Counted from the first letter of the stretch, positions 8,319 through 16,345 are shown. The stretch is 64,000 nucleotides of DNA from JBBRVW01 sp963784645 (GCA_963784645.1 CAWARY010000011.1:1-64000), one strand, 5' to 3'. Numbers and translations are program-made. Notes: generated from the sequence alone by a model not told the origin.

Positions 8319-8600
8319 CTACATCGGCCGGTACGCGTCGCGACGGTGCTCGACGCGAAGGACGATGACTTCTTGGGCGTCCTCGTTGATGCGGTACAGC
8401 ACCCGGTAGGTCCCGCGGCGAGCAGACCAGATGCCTGTGAGGTCGTCGCGGAGGGGCTTGCCGGTTCGGTGGGGGTTCGCGACCAGCGCGGTGGTGAGGA
8501 AGTCGATCACGGCGCTGGCCACCGCCTCCGGCAGCCTCTCGGCGACGGCCCGCGCCGCGGGCGGAGTCAGGACGAGCTCGTACGGTGATTCCCCGGTCAC
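8319..8600 (-). CDS. RelE/ParE-family toxin
   Basis: A 93-aa RelE-fold protein: YELVLTPPAARAVAERLP at the start, KPLRDDLTGIWSARRGTYRVLYRI in the middle and VEHRRDAYRPM at the end, as in mRNA-cleaving RelE toxins. The GTG start overlaps the antitoxin stop by 4 bases, the usual antitoxin-first arrangement. The basic residues of the catalytic face (R in SARRGTYRV and the H-RRDAY tail) are present, so it looks intact. A related, broken copy is at 15640-15927. Confidence 0.9.
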   Translation of the reverse strand: MTGESPYELVLTPPAARAVAERLPEAVASAVIDFLTTALVANPHRTGKPLRDDLTGIWSARRGTYRVLYRINEDAQEVIVLRVEHRRDAYRPM

Positions 8601-8863
8601 GCGCGAAGGCGGCGGACGGCGTCGACGCCTCGAACGACATCGCCTCGAGCGTAGGCGGCGTCCGCCTCGCGGATGTCGGCGAGAGCCGTCGGGTCGCTCA
8701 GGACGTCGATCGTCTCTTCCAGCTGAGCGAGATCTTCGGGGCTGATCAGGACTGCAGCCGCGTGCCCGTTGCGGGTGACGATGACGCGCTCGTGCTGGTG
8801 CTCGACGCGGTCGACCACCTCACTGAGGTGGTCGCGGACTGATCGCAGCGACTCGGTGCTCAT
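8597..8863 (-). CDS. Phd/YefM-family antitoxin
   Basis: An 88-aa protein starting MSTESLRSVRDHLSEVVDRV, then ERVIVTRNGHAAAVLISPEDL, which is the Phd/YefM DNA-binding fold; the acidic helical C-terminus would wrap the toxin. The ATG at 8863 was preferred over an upstream frame extension because homology starts there and a 14-bp palindrome abuts it. No Shine-Dalgarno site fits between them, suggesting a leaderless mRNA. It would repress its own promoter and neutralise RelE. Confidence 0.9.
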   Translation of the reverse strand: MSTESLRSVRDHLSEVVDRVEHQHERVIVTRNGHAAAVLISPEDLAQLEETIDVLSDPTALADIREADAAYARGDVVRGVDAVRRLRA

Positions 8864-8864
8864 G

Positions 8865-8878
8865 GCCACAATTGTGGC
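8865..8878. promoter_or_regulatory. Palindromic operator of the Phd/RelE pair
   Basis: GCCACAATTGTGGC is a perfect 14-bp palindrome one base upstream of the antitoxin ATG. The second toxin-antitoxin pair has an inverted repeat in the same place (16217-16233). Auto-repression by the Phd N-terminal domain is the likely use. Confidence 0.6.
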
Positions 8879-9009
8879 GCACGATCGCCCGGAGTTCCAG
8901 CGCGTGCGCAAAGCCGTTCGCTGGTCGAGTGCGCCGACCCCGGGGCGCACCCGGGAAGATCAAAGTCACACAGGGTAGCCGAACGCGGAAAACTGTGAAA
9001 GAAACGCTT

Positions 9010-9038
9010 GTTAGCAAAATGTTAGCAAGATCGCTAAC
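9010..9038. repeat. Tandem and inverted GTTAGC repeats beside tRNA-Phe
   Basis: GTTAGCAAAAT and GTTAGCAAGAT stand in tandem at 9010-9031, and the second GTTAGC forms an inverted repeat with GCTAAC at 9033-9038. This AT-rich patch lies 47 bases from the 3' end of tRNA-Phe at the edge of the low-GC accessory region. It could be a regulator site or part of an attachment region. No integrase gene is in the window. Confidence 0.4.
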
Positions 9039-9084
9039 AGAGAGTGTTCGGATCGTCATTGCGACGCTGTGACCTGCGGGTTTG

Positions 9085-9161
9085 TGGTGGCCAGGGGCGG
9101 GGTCGAACCGCCGACCTTCCGATTTTCAGTCGGACGCTCGTACCAACTGAGCTACCTGGCC
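9085..9161 (-). tRNA. tRNA-Phe (GAA)
   Basis: Acceptor arms GGCCAGG/CCTGGCC, anticodon stem CCGAC/ATCGG with loop carrying GAA, T-arm GGCGGTTCGACCCCGCC, discriminator A and encoded CCA. It is the last of three tRNAs read leftward (Glu, Asp, Phe). The flanking region to the left is accessory in character. Confidence 0.97.
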
Positions 9162-9190
9162 GAGGGACCCGGCGTGACGCCGGCCCGACG

Positions 9191-9265
9191 CGGTCCTGAC
9201 GGGATTTGAACCCGCGGCCTCCACCTTGACAGGGTGGCGAGCACTCCAAGCTGCTCCACAGGACC
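9191..9265 (-). tRNA. tRNA-Asp (GTC)
   Basis: Acceptor GGTCCTG/CAGGACC, anticodon loop CTGTCAA with GTC, T-arm GCGGGTTCAAATCCCGT, discriminator G. CCA is not encoded. It lies between tRNA-Glu and tRNA-Phe and is probably co-transcribed with them. Confidence 0.97.
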
Positions 9266-9278
9266 TTGCTGCACTGCG

Positions 9279-9351
9279 TGCCCCCAACGGGATTCGAACC
9301 CGTGCTACCGCCTTGAAAGGGCGGCGTCCTGGGCCACTAGACGATGAGGGC
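9279..9351 (-). tRNA. tRNA-Glu (TTC)
   Basis: Acceptor GCCCTCA/TGGGGGC, anticodon loop CTTTCAA with TTC, T-arm ACGGGTTCGAATCCCGT, discriminator A and no encoded CCA. First gene of the Glu-Asp-Phe cluster, an order common in actinobacteria. Confidence 0.97.
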
Positions 9352-9440
9352 TGGCTGGCCCACGGCGTCCTAGCCGTCGGGGACCCCGAAAGCATAGGGG
9401 ACGCCCCAGAGGTTCACCAAAGCAGTCCGGGAACCGCCGG

Positions 9441-11075
9441 TCAGCCGCCGGCGAAGTCCTCGGTCGCGCTCGGGGAGGGCGTGGAGGTCCCCGGCGGGAT
9501 GCTCCCGCCGAGGGCGCCGGCCGGGGTCGGTGACGGCGTTCCGCCGGTCGGCGCGGCGGCGCCCGGGGACGGCGACGCGGTGGCGGAGAGCTCCGGGAAC
9601 TGCTGGCTCAGGAGCCGGCGCTCGATCTTGGCCGACACCAGGCCGAGGCCGCCGAGGGTGATGTCGTCCCAGGCCTGCAGCCGCTTGGTGGAGCGGTCGA
9701 AGTAGAGCACCGAGGCGCGCACCGGGGTCGGCTTCTCGCGCTCGAGGCCGCGCAGCCCGGAGGCGCCGGTCGAGCCCTGGTAGAACGACAGCGTCCCGCC
9801 GTCGAGCAGGTGCTGCTCGCGCCGGTGGTAGTGACCGGACAGCACCAGCGGGACGTCGCCGGCCATCGCGGTCGCGGCCGCGCCGTCGTGCACCACGGCG
9901 ACGTCGACCTTCTGGTCCGCGGGCTGGGCCCGCAGCGCGGAGTCCATCGCCAGCCCGACCTGCCCGATGCTGGCCGGGGCCGCGGCGTCCCGGGTGTCCT
10001 TGTCCGGGGTGAACCGCGGGTCGCCCCAGCCGAGGAACCGCAGCCCGCCCACCTCCACCGGCTGCGCCTTGTCCAGCACGACCGCGTTCGGCTGGGCCGC
10101 GACCTCGGCCTGGGTGATCAGTGAGTCGTGGTTGCCGCGCACCCAGACGTAGGGGACGCCGAGGGTCGCGATCTGGTCGACGTAGGTGTTCTCCGCCGCG
10201 CTGCCGTGGTCGGTGAGGTCGCCGGAGTCGACGATCACGTCGACCTTGAACTGGTTGCTCACCGAGCGGATCACGTCCCACGACGCCGGGTTCAGGTGCA
10301 GGTCGGAGACGAACAGCACCCGGATCGTCGAGGTGTCCGCCTGGTAGGCCGGCAGCGTCGAGGTCACGTCGTAGAGCCGGGACACGTTGGTCACCAGCTT
10401 GGCCAGCTGGTTCTCGTACTTGTTGAAGTTCGCGACGATGTCCTGGGCGTTGCCGACCACGCCCGGCGCGGAGGCCAGCAGCCCGGTGTACTGCGGCTGG
10501 TTGACCGCGTTCTTGTCGAACGTCGCGGCCGCCACCACCCCGCCGGCGAGCACCACCGACCCGCTGACCGCCCCGGTGAGCAGCACCAGCCGCCACCGGC
10601 TCCGGAACACCAGCACCCCGAGCAGCAGCGCACCCGCGAGCGCGGCCAGCGCGGAGCGCACGGTGACGGTGATGACCGCCGACTTGAGGTCGCCGACCAC
10701 CTGCTCGCCCAGGCCGTTGACCGCCGCGGGGTCGTTGAAGATCCGCCGGGCGTCGGTGGCGTCGATCCGGGCCACTGAGATGTCCAGCTGCCACGGGCCG
10801 GCGTGGCTGTTCACCCGCAGCTCGCCCAGCGGCGGGATGGACACGACACTGCCGCCGCTGACTGAAGGGACGATCGAGAGCCGGGTGTCCAGCGGGCCGA
10901 CGTGCGCGTCCAGGTTGCCGCCCGCCAGCAGCCCGAGCCAGCAGCCGATCAGCCCGACCAGCAGCACCTCGGTGACCAGCAGGAACCGGCGCTCCCGGGT
11001 GCCCCGCCACCAGGGCGTCGTGGCCGGCGACTGCTCCTCGGCGGGGGCAGGAGTCGCCTCGGGCTGGTCGGTCAC
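9441..11075 (-). CDS. Membrane-anchored metallophosphoesterase
   Basis: 544 aa from the GTG at 11075 (GGGA a few bases upstream). An N-terminal TM (LLVTEVLLVGLIGCWLGLLAG) and two more hydrophobic segments near residues 150-200 precede a calcineurin-like phosphoesterase domain. Its motifs are DLHLNPASW, DSGDLTDHG, VRGNHDS, VVHDG and SGHYHRREQH, covering the metal ligands D-x-H, GD, GNHD, H and GHxH. The C-terminal tail is Pro/Ser/Thr-rich, as in exported domains, so the catalytic domain probably faces outward. Substrate unknown. It stands alone downstream of a divergent peptidase gene. Confidence 0.85.
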   Translation of the reverse strand: MTDQPEATPAPAEEQSPATTPWWRGTRERRFLLVTEVLLVGLIGCWLGLLAGGNLDAHVGPLDTRLSIVPSVSGGSVVSIPPLGELRVNSHAGPWQLDISVARIDATDARRIFNDPAAVNGLGEQVVGDLKSAVITVTVRSALAALAGALLLGVLVFRSRWRLVLLTGAVSGSVVLAGGVVAAATFDKNAVNQPQYTGLLASAPGVVGNAQDIVANFNKYENQLAKLVTNVSRLYDVTSTLPAYQADTSTIRVLFVSDLHLNPASWDVIRSVSNQFKVDVIVDSGDLTDHGSAAENTYVDQIATLGVPYVWVRGNHDSLITQAEVAAQPNAVVLDKAQPVEVGGLRFLGWGDPRFTPDKDTRDAAAPASIGQVGLAMDSALRAQPADQKVDVAVVHDGAAATAMAGDVPLVLSGHYHRREQHLLDGGTLSFYQGSTGASGLRGLEREKPTPVRASVLYFDRSTKRLQAWDDITLGGLGLVSAKIERRLLSQQFPELSATASPSPGAAAPTGGTPSPTPAGALGGSIPPGTSTPSPSATEDFAGG

Positions 11076-11142
11076 GTGTCCCTGCCTACCCGATCCGGCT
11101 GGCAGCCCACCGCACCGCCTCGCGGAGCGGGATGATCGGCTG

Positions 11143-11493
11143 GTGCTGGAGATGCCGCCGGAGCGGTTCGACGAGCTGGTCGCGGAGGCCCTCGACGAGA
11201 TCCCGGCCGAGCTCACCGCCGTGATGGACAACGTCGTGATCCTCGTCGAGGACGAGCCGGCCGCCGACGACCCCGACCTGCTCGGCCTCTACGAGGGCAT
11301 CCCCCTCACCGAGCGCGACTGGGCCTACGGCGGCGCGCTCCCGGACCGCATCACCATCTACCGCGGCCCCACCCTGCGGATGTGCAGGGACGAGGAGGAG
11401 GTCGTCGACGAGGTGCACATCACCGTCGTCCACGAGGTCGCCCACCACTTCGGCATCGACGACGACCGCCTGCACGCGCTGGGCTACGAGTAG
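11143..11493 (+). CDS. Small zinc metallopeptidase (zincin, HExxH)
   Basis: About 116 aa. PPERFDELVAEALDEIPAEL begins the fold, and the C-terminus carries the zincin signature VVHEVAHHFGIDDDRLHALG (HExxHHxG-type site with a second His). This matches the small 'metallopeptidase family' proteins of actinobacteria and Gram-negatives (DUF1025-like). The start is uncertain between GTG at 11143 and ATG at 11152; neither has a well-spaced Shine-Dalgarno site. Substrate unknown. Confidence 0.85.
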   Translation: MLEMPPERFDELVAEALDEIPAELTAVMDNVVILVEDEPAADDPDLLGLYEGIPLTERDWAYGGALPDRITIYRGPTLRMCRDEEEVVDEVHITVVHEVAHHFGIDDDRLHALGYE

Positions 11494-11567
11494 GCGCGTC
11501 GCGTGCGGGCCACCAGCGGTGAACACCCACCGGACGCGGTGAAGTGACCACCCTCGGCGGTAGCGGC

Positions 11568-11589
11568 CCACGTGCACGTGATCAACGCG
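11568..11589. repeat. 22-bp dispersed repeat, copy 1 of 2
   Basis: CCACGTGCACGTGATCAACGCG occurs here and again, identically, at 11983-12004. The similarity extends about 35 bases to the left of both copies in diverged form. It contains the palindrome CACGTGCACGTG. Confidence 0.7.
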
Positions 11590-11636
11590 GACCTCGGCGG
11601 TGCATGCCAGCGCGAGGCGGGGGTACGACGTCAGGC

Positions 11637-11813
11637 ATGACGCAGCCGATGCACAGTGACAGGAACGACGCCGCCGGAGTGAACCCGGTGTCCGACGCCC
11701 CCGGCCTCGAGGACGAGCAGGCCGCCGACGCCGCCACCGGCGAAACCGACGCCGGGCCGGGCGAGCCGGGCGACGCGGACACCGACGAGCCGACGGCGGA
11801 CGCCCGCCGCTAG
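11637..11813 (+). CDS. Small acidic hypothetical protein
   Basis: A 58-aa frame beginning MTQPMHSDRNDAAGVNPVSD and rich in Asp, Glu, Ala and Gly throughout, ending TADARR. It is predicted to be disordered and has no domain. Strong acidity and the lack of Arg/Pro shadow character argue that it is real. Function unknown. Confidence 0.5.
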   Translation: MTQPMHSDRNDAAGVNPVSDAPGLEDEQAADAATGETDAGPGEPGDADTDEPTADARR

Positions 11814-11851
11814 CCGAGTCCCAAGACGCCGCGTCGTCGGGACGACGTCGC

Positions 11852-11902
11852 GTGGCCCAGGGGACGACGTGGCCCAGGGGACGACGTGGCCCAGGGGACG
11901 AC
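11852..11902. repeat. Three tandem 17-bp repeats
   Basis: GTGGCCCAGGGGACGAC is repeated three times without interruption (11852, 11869, 11886) in the intergenic space before the GGDEF-EAL gene's 3' end. Function is not evident; it may be slippage-generated. Confidence 0.85.
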
Positions 11903-11982
11903 ATAGTGTCGCGGATGGCTGGCACCACCCGCGGTCCACGACCGCCGCACGCGGCGAATTCACCGCTGCCGGCGGGTGTCGA

Positions 11983-12004
11983 CCACGTGCACGTGATCAA
12001 CGCG
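11983..12004. repeat. 22-bp dispersed repeat, copy 2 of 2
   Basis: Identical to the copy at 11568-11589. Both copies have a related, diverged sequence on their left, so the true element is about 55 bp long. Both are intergenic. Confidence 0.7.
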
Positions 12005-12017
12005 CGGTGGCGGGACG

Positions 12018-13790
12018 TTAGGTGGGGAGCTCGATGCGGCGGTGGGCGAGGACGTCGCGCAGGTCGATGAGGGGGGCGGGGGCGCCGGTGAGGTAGCCCT
12101 GGACCGACTCGTAGCCGAGGCCCTTGAGCAGGTGCAGCTGCTCGGCGGTCTCGACGCCGGACGCGAGCGGGTGCCGGCCGGCGGCCTTGGCCGCGGTCGC
12201 GACGGCGGCGACCACCGCGCCGTCCTCGGCGTCGTCGACGCAGTTGGCGACGAACTGGCGGTCCACCTTGAGGGTGTCGACCGGCAGCCGGCGCAGCCCG
12301 GCGAGCGAGGTGCCGCCGGAGCCGAAGTCGTCGATGGCCAGCCCGACGCCGAGGCGGCGGAGGCGGTCGAGCTCGTCGGGCAGGGCGGGGCCGGCCTCGG
12401 GCAGCTCCTGCTCGTGCAGCTCGAGGTAGAGGCCGCGGGCCTGCAGGCCGGCCCACGTGAGCAGCATCGACACGGTGTCGGCGAAGCCGGGGCGGGCGAC
12501 CTCGTCGGCCCACACGTTCACCGACACCCGCACCGACGGGTCGTGCCAGGACGCGGCGTCGCGGACCGCGGCGCGCAGCACCCAGTCGGTCAGCGAGGTG
12601 GCGAGAGGCGTGCCCTCGATGCGCGGCAGGAAGTCCTCCGGCATGAGCAGGCCGAGCCGCGGGTGCGGCCAGCGGACCAGCGCCTCCAGCCCCATCAGCC
12701 GGCCCTCGACCGAGACCACCGGCTGGTAGTGCAGCTGGAGGATGTCGGCCTGGATCGCGTGCCGCAGCTCGGCGACCAGGCCGCGGCCCTCGCGCGGGTC
12801 GTCGGACACGTCGTCGCCGATGGTGTCGTCGGCCACGACGAACGCCAGCTCGGGGTGCCGCTTGGCGCGCATCATCGCGAGGTCGGCCAGCCGCATCAGC
12901 TCCTCGCCGGACGCCGCGGTCAGCCCGTCGATCGCCACCCCGATCGAGGCGCGCACCTGGATCTGATGTCCGCGCACCGTCACCGGCCGGCCGATGCCCT
13001 CGCGCAGCCGGTCGACCAGCGTCACGAGGTCCTCGTCGTCGGTGAGGTCCTCGGCGATGACGACGAACTCGTCGCCGCCGAGCCGGGCCACCGTGTCGTT
13101 GGACCGCAGCGCGCCGAGGATCCCGGTCGACACCGACACCAGCACCTCGTCGCCCACGTCGTGGCCGAAGGTGTCGTTGACCTCCTTGAACTTGTCGAGG
13201 TCGACGAACAGCACCGCCACCCGCGCCGACGTACGGTGCGCGCGGGTCAGCGCGGTCTCCAGCCGGTCGCGGAGCAGACGCCGGTTCGGCAGGTTGGTGA
13301 GGCTGTCGTGCAGCGCGGCGTGCAGCAGCATCCGCTCGGTGTTGCGCCGGCTGGTCGCGTCGTCCATCGACACCAGCGCGGCGCCGGGCCCCGCCTCCGG
13401 CATCGGGACGGCGGACACCACCGCCCACAGGTCGTGCCCGCGGGCGTGCTTGAGGCGACGCTCGGAGGTGCCGAGCCGGAGCCGGCCGACGTCCTCCGGC
13501 GCGACGTGGTCGTGCAACGCGGAGCCGATCAGCGCGGCCGCGGTGTGGCCGAGGTAGCGGGCCAGCGCCGGGTTCACCTCGAGCACCGTGCCGGTGCCGT
13601 CGACCACTGCCATGGCCACCGGGCTACGGACGAACGCCGCCCCGCCGAACGCCGACGCCGTGGCCGTGCCGGCCGGCAGCGGGGACGGGCCGGGGGCGAA
13701 CGGGCCCGTCAGCGACGCGGCCTGCAACGGCACGACGAGAACCGGCTCGGCATCCGCCGAACCGGTCCGGACCTCGTCGTCGGCCAGCAC
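12018..13790 (-). CDS. PAS-GGDEF-EAL protein, EAL probably non-catalytic
   Basis: 590 aa, no membrane segments. A PAS-like sensor (about 50-140) precedes a GGDEF domain with intact RLGGDEFVVIAEDL (GGDEF at 238-242) and the inhibitory I-site RSND five residues before it, so c-di-GMP synthesis is expected. In the EAL domain the EAL motif (near 368), the Asn of SVNVWADEV, the Glu of LELHEQ, IDDFGSG and the Lys of LKVDRQFV are kept. The general-base Glu of the EGVET motif is Ser (ASGVET, near 541). Phosphodiesterase activity is therefore doubtful; c-di-GMP binding may remain. Confidence 0.9.
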   Translation of the reverse strand: MLADDEVRTGSADAEPVLVVPLQAASLTGPFAPGPSPLPAGTATASAFGGAAFVRSPVAMAVVDGTGTVLEVNPALARYLGHTAAALIGSALHDHVAPEDVGRLRLGTSERRLKHARGHDLWAVVSAVPMPEAGPGAALVSMDDATSRRNTERMLLHAALHDSLTNLPNRRLLRDRLETALTRAHRTSARVAVLFVDLDKFKEVNDTFGHDVGDEVLVSVSTGILGALRSNDTVARLGGDEFVVIAEDLTDDEDLVTLVDRLREGIGRPVTVRGHQIQVRASIGVAIDGLTAASGEELMRLADLAMMRAKRHPELAFVVADDTIGDDVSDDPREGRGLVAELRHAIQADILQLHYQPVVSVEGRLMGLEALVRWPHPRLGLLMPEDFLPRIEGTPLATSLTDWVLRAAVRDAASWHDPSVRVSVNVWADEVARPGFADTVSMLLTWAGLQARGLYLELHEQELPEAGPALPDELDRLRRLGVGLAIDDFGSGGTSLAGLRRLPVDTLKVDRQFVANCVDDAEDGAVVAAVATAAKAAGRHPLASGVETAEQLHLLKGLGYESVQGYLTGAPAPLIDLRDVLAHRRIELPT

Positions 13791-13938
13791 CCCACCCCTT
13801 CGCTGTCCCCTATCGTCCCGTCACGGAGCGTCGACAATCCTCCGACCGGCCGTAGATCACCCCCACGCTGGAAAGAGTCACGCGCGAGTAAAGTCCGGCT
13901 ACGCAGGGTGACACCGGACAAATGGTCGTCCGGAGGGG

Positions 13939-15591
13939 TCAGCCGCGCGGGCGCAGCCAGCAGCTGCCGTACCGGTCCAGCGGCACGGTGAGCCGGCCGT
14001 CCCGGTCCGCGGTGGCGGTGCGCGACCCCAGCGGCTCGACCAGCTCGACCGGCCCGCGGCCGCCGGCCAGCTGTGCGGTCGCCCGCACCGGCTGGTCGGA
14101 CAGGTTGTGCAGCACCACGAGGGTCTTCTCCTCCCACGCCACCTGGTGCGCCAGCACCGACGGGGTGTCGCAGGACAGCAGCGAGAACTGCCCCCAGCCC
14201 AGCTCCGGGCACTCCCGGTAGACCCGGATCAGCGACCGCACGAAGGCGTGCAGCGACTCCGGGTCGGGCCGCTGGTCCTCGACGTTGACGTTGGTCGGCC
14301 CGAGGTCGCCGCGCACCATCGGCGAGATCAGCGACCGCGCGGGTGCGGTGGAGAAGCCGCCGTTGCGGGCGCCGGTCCACTGCATCGGGGTCCGGACGGC
14401 CAGCCGGCCCTTGGCGCCGAGGTTCTCGCCCATGCCGATCTCGTCGCCGTAGAAGATCACCGGGGTGCCGGGCAGGCTGAACAGCAGCGACAGCACCAGC
14501 CGGATCCGGTCCTGGTCGCCGTCGAGCATCGCGGCCAGCCGGCGCCGCAGCCCCCGGTCGTAGACCTGCATCCGCTTGCTCGGCCCGAACGCCGCGAACA
14601 CCTCGTCGCGCTCGCCGTCGGTGAGCCGGTCCAGCGTCAGCTCGTCGTGGTTGCGGACGAACGTCGCCCACTGCGACTCCGGCGGGATCGCCGGCCGGTT
14701 CTCCAGCGCGTGCGCCAGCGGGCCGGCCTCGCCGCGGGCCATCGACAGCCACAGGTTCGCCATCGTGATGAAGTCGAACGAGCTGGACAGCTCCGGCGCC
14801 CCGTCGACCCCGAAGAACAGCCGCTGCTGGTCGTGCGGCAGGTTCGCCTCGCCGAGCAGGAACGCGTTGCCGCGCCGACGTCCCAGGTAGCCGTGCAGGT
14901 CGCGCAGGAACTCGTGCGGGTCGGGCAGCCGCGCCTTCTCCGCGTCGTCGTCGCTCTGCAGCAGCGCCGGCACCGCGTCCATCCGGAAGCCGTCGATGCC
15001 CAGCTCGCTCCAGAAGCCGGCGATGCGTGCCAGCTCGTCGCGGACGTCGATGTGGCTGATGTCGAGGTCCGGCTGGAAGTGGTAGAAGCGGTGCAGGTAG
15101 TGGCTCTTGGCCACCTCGTCGTACTCCCAGATGCTGGTCTCGTCGCCGGGGAACGCGACGTCGCTCGGCGCGGTCGGCGGCGGGTCGTCGTTCCACACGT
15201 ACCAGTGGTGGTACGGCGACTCCGGCCCCTTGCGCGCCTCCTGGAACCACGTGTGGGCGACCGAGGTGTGGTTGGGCACCAGGTCCGCGATCACCCGCAG
15301 CCCGCGGTCGTGCGCCGTGCGCAGGAAGTCGACCAGGTCGCCGAGGGTCCCGAGCCGCGGGTCGACCGTGTAGTAGTCGCTGATGTCGTAGCCGTCGTCC
15401 TGCAGCGGGCTCGGGAAGAACGGCATCAGCCACAGGCAGGTCACCCCGAGGTCGGCCAGGTAGTCGACCTTGCTGGTCAGCCCGCGGAAGTCACCCCACC
15501 CGTCGCCGTCGGAGTCGCAGTACCGCTTGACGTCCAGGCAGTAGACGACGGCGTTCTTCCACCAGAGGTCACTCGTATCCGTGAGGCGCAC
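13939..15591 (-). CDS. GH13 enzyme, trehalose synthase-like
   Basis: 550 aa from the GTG at 15591, which has GGAGG six bases upstream; the open frame upstream is a frameshifted RelE gene. The N-terminus (YCLDVKRYCDSDGDGWGDF, then GLTSKVDYLADLGV) and GH13 motifs DLVPNHTS, GFRMDAVPAL (nucleophile Asp), LGEAN (acid/base Glu) and FVRNHDELTL place it near TreS/GH13_16, which interconverts maltose and trehalose. A C-terminal beta-sandwich (VLHNLSDQPVRATAQ) is present. There is no fused maltokinase and no glg neighbour, so the substrate is inferred only from family. Confidence 0.85.
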   Translation of the reverse strand: MRLTDTSDLWWKNAVVYCLDVKRYCDSDGDGWGDFRGLTSKVDYLADLGVTCLWLMPFFPSPLQDDGYDISDYYTVDPRLGTLGDLVDFLRTAHDRGLRVIADLVPNHTSVAHTWFQEARKGPESPYHHWYVWNDDPPPTAPSDVAFPGDETSIWEYDEVAKSHYLHRFYHFQPDLDISHIDVRDELARIAGFWSELGIDGFRMDAVPALLQSDDDAEKARLPDPHEFLRDLHGYLGRRRGNAFLLGEANLPHDQQRLFFGVDGAPELSSSFDFITMANLWLSMARGEAGPLAHALENRPAIPPESQWATFVRNHDELTLDRLTDGERDEVFAAFGPSKRMQVYDRGLRRRLAAMLDGDQDRIRLVLSLLFSLPGTPVIFYGDEIGMGENLGAKGRLAVRTPMQWTGARNGGFSTAPARSLISPMVRGDLGPTNVNVEDQRPDPESLHAFVRSLIRVYRECPELGWGQFSLLSCDTPSVLAHQVAWEEKTLVVLHNLSDQPVRATAQLAGGRGPVELVEPLGSRTATADRDGRLTVPLDRYGSCWLRPRG

Positions 15592-15639
15592 GGCAGGCCT
15601 CCTACCCGTCGGTCGCGGCCCGCACGCGGCACAGATAAG

Positions 15640-15927
15640 CCGTGATAAGCGTCGCGACGGTGGTCGACATCCAGGACGACGACCTGTCGCGCTCGAGTCG
15701 TCGATGCGGTACCGCACCCGGTAGTCCCCGCGCCGCGCGCGCCACATCCCCTCGAACGGAGGCCGCAGCGGCGTCCCGACCACCCGGGGCGACTCGGCCA
15801 GCGGGCCGCGGAGGAACTCCCAGGCCGCGAAAGCCGCCGCCGAGGGCAACGTGTCGGTCAGCGCGCGCCGTGCTCCGGGCGCCAGGACGACGTCGTACGA
15901 CGGTGCCGCGTCAGGATCAGGTGGCAC
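15640..15927 (-). pseudogene. RelE-family toxin, frameshifted
   Basis: The frame starts YDVVLAPGARRALTDTLP, then VGTPLRPPFEGMWRARRGDY and RVRYRIDDSSAT, clearly RelE. It then shifts out of frame at about 15683-15686. Removing one base gives VVVLDVDHRRDAYHG, the expected RelE C-terminus (compare VLRVEHRRDAYRP in the first pair). In the shifted frame it runs into the downstream GH13 gene. The toxin is probably inactive while the antitoxin is intact, unless this is a base-call error. Confidence 0.75.
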
Positions 15928-16213
15928 GGCGCTCGTGCGCGCGCCGGCGCGACATCAGCTCGGCCATCTCCTCGCCGCTGGTCACCTCGCCGGCGGCCAC
16001 GGCCTCCTCCGCCTCCTGCACCCGGGCCAGCCCCGCCTGGTCGGCGAGCAGCTCGAGGGTCGCCTCCAGCGAGTCCAGGTCGGCCGCGGAGACGAGGACG
16101 ACGTACTCCCGACCGTTCCGCGTGACGTGGACCCGCTCGTGGGTGCGGTCGACCTGCTCCGCGATCTCGGAGAGGCGCGCCTTGACCTCGGAGAGCGGCA
16201 GGGTCGACGTCAT
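15917..16213 (-). CDS. Phd/YefM-family antitoxin (second pair)
   Basis: 98 aa from the ATG at 16213: LPLSEVKARLSEIAEQVDR, ERVHVTRNGREYVVLVSAAD, then a long acidic/Ala helix ending RRRAHERRAT. It shares the family and architecture of the antitoxin at 8597-8863 (ERV-VTRNG core). The start was chosen at the conserved N-terminus, just after an inverted repeat. It overlaps the frameshifted toxin by 11 bases. Confidence 0.88.
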   Translation of the reverse strand: MTSTLPLSEVKARLSEIAEQVDRTHERVHVTRNGREYVVLVSAADLDSLEATLELLADQAGLARVQEAEEAVAAGEVTSGEEMAELMSRRRAHERRAT

Positions 16214-16216
16214 GGA

Positions 16217-16233
16217 CCAGAATAGTAGTCTGG
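16217..16233. promoter_or_regulatory. Inverted-repeat operator of second Phd/RelE pair
   Basis: CCAGAATAGTAGTCTGG has 5-bp arms (CCAGA/TCTGG) three bases upstream of the antitoxin ATG. On the coding strand it contains TACTATT, a possible -10 element. Location matches the palindrome of the first pair. Confidence 0.5.
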
Positions 16234-16345
16234 ACAGACGCGATCGACAAGAGCCCCTCCACGCGTCGTCCACAGGTCAGCCGTCAGAACCGGCCTGTGG
16301 ACAAGTCGGGCAGCGGGTCGGGCGATCTTTCCTACCGTCGTTCCC

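Noticed and set aside
11086..13428. A 780-codon minus-strand frame across the GGDEF-EAL gene, an intergenic patch and the peptidase gene
   Set aside because: It spans three unrelated units and is shifted relative to the GGDEF-EAL frame; the residues are low-complexity Arg/Ala/Gly.
15592..15927. RelE-like N-terminal domain fused to the GH13 enzyme
   Set aside because: The fusion arises only because the RelE gene is frameshifted into the same frame; the GH13 gene has its own GTG with GGAGG.
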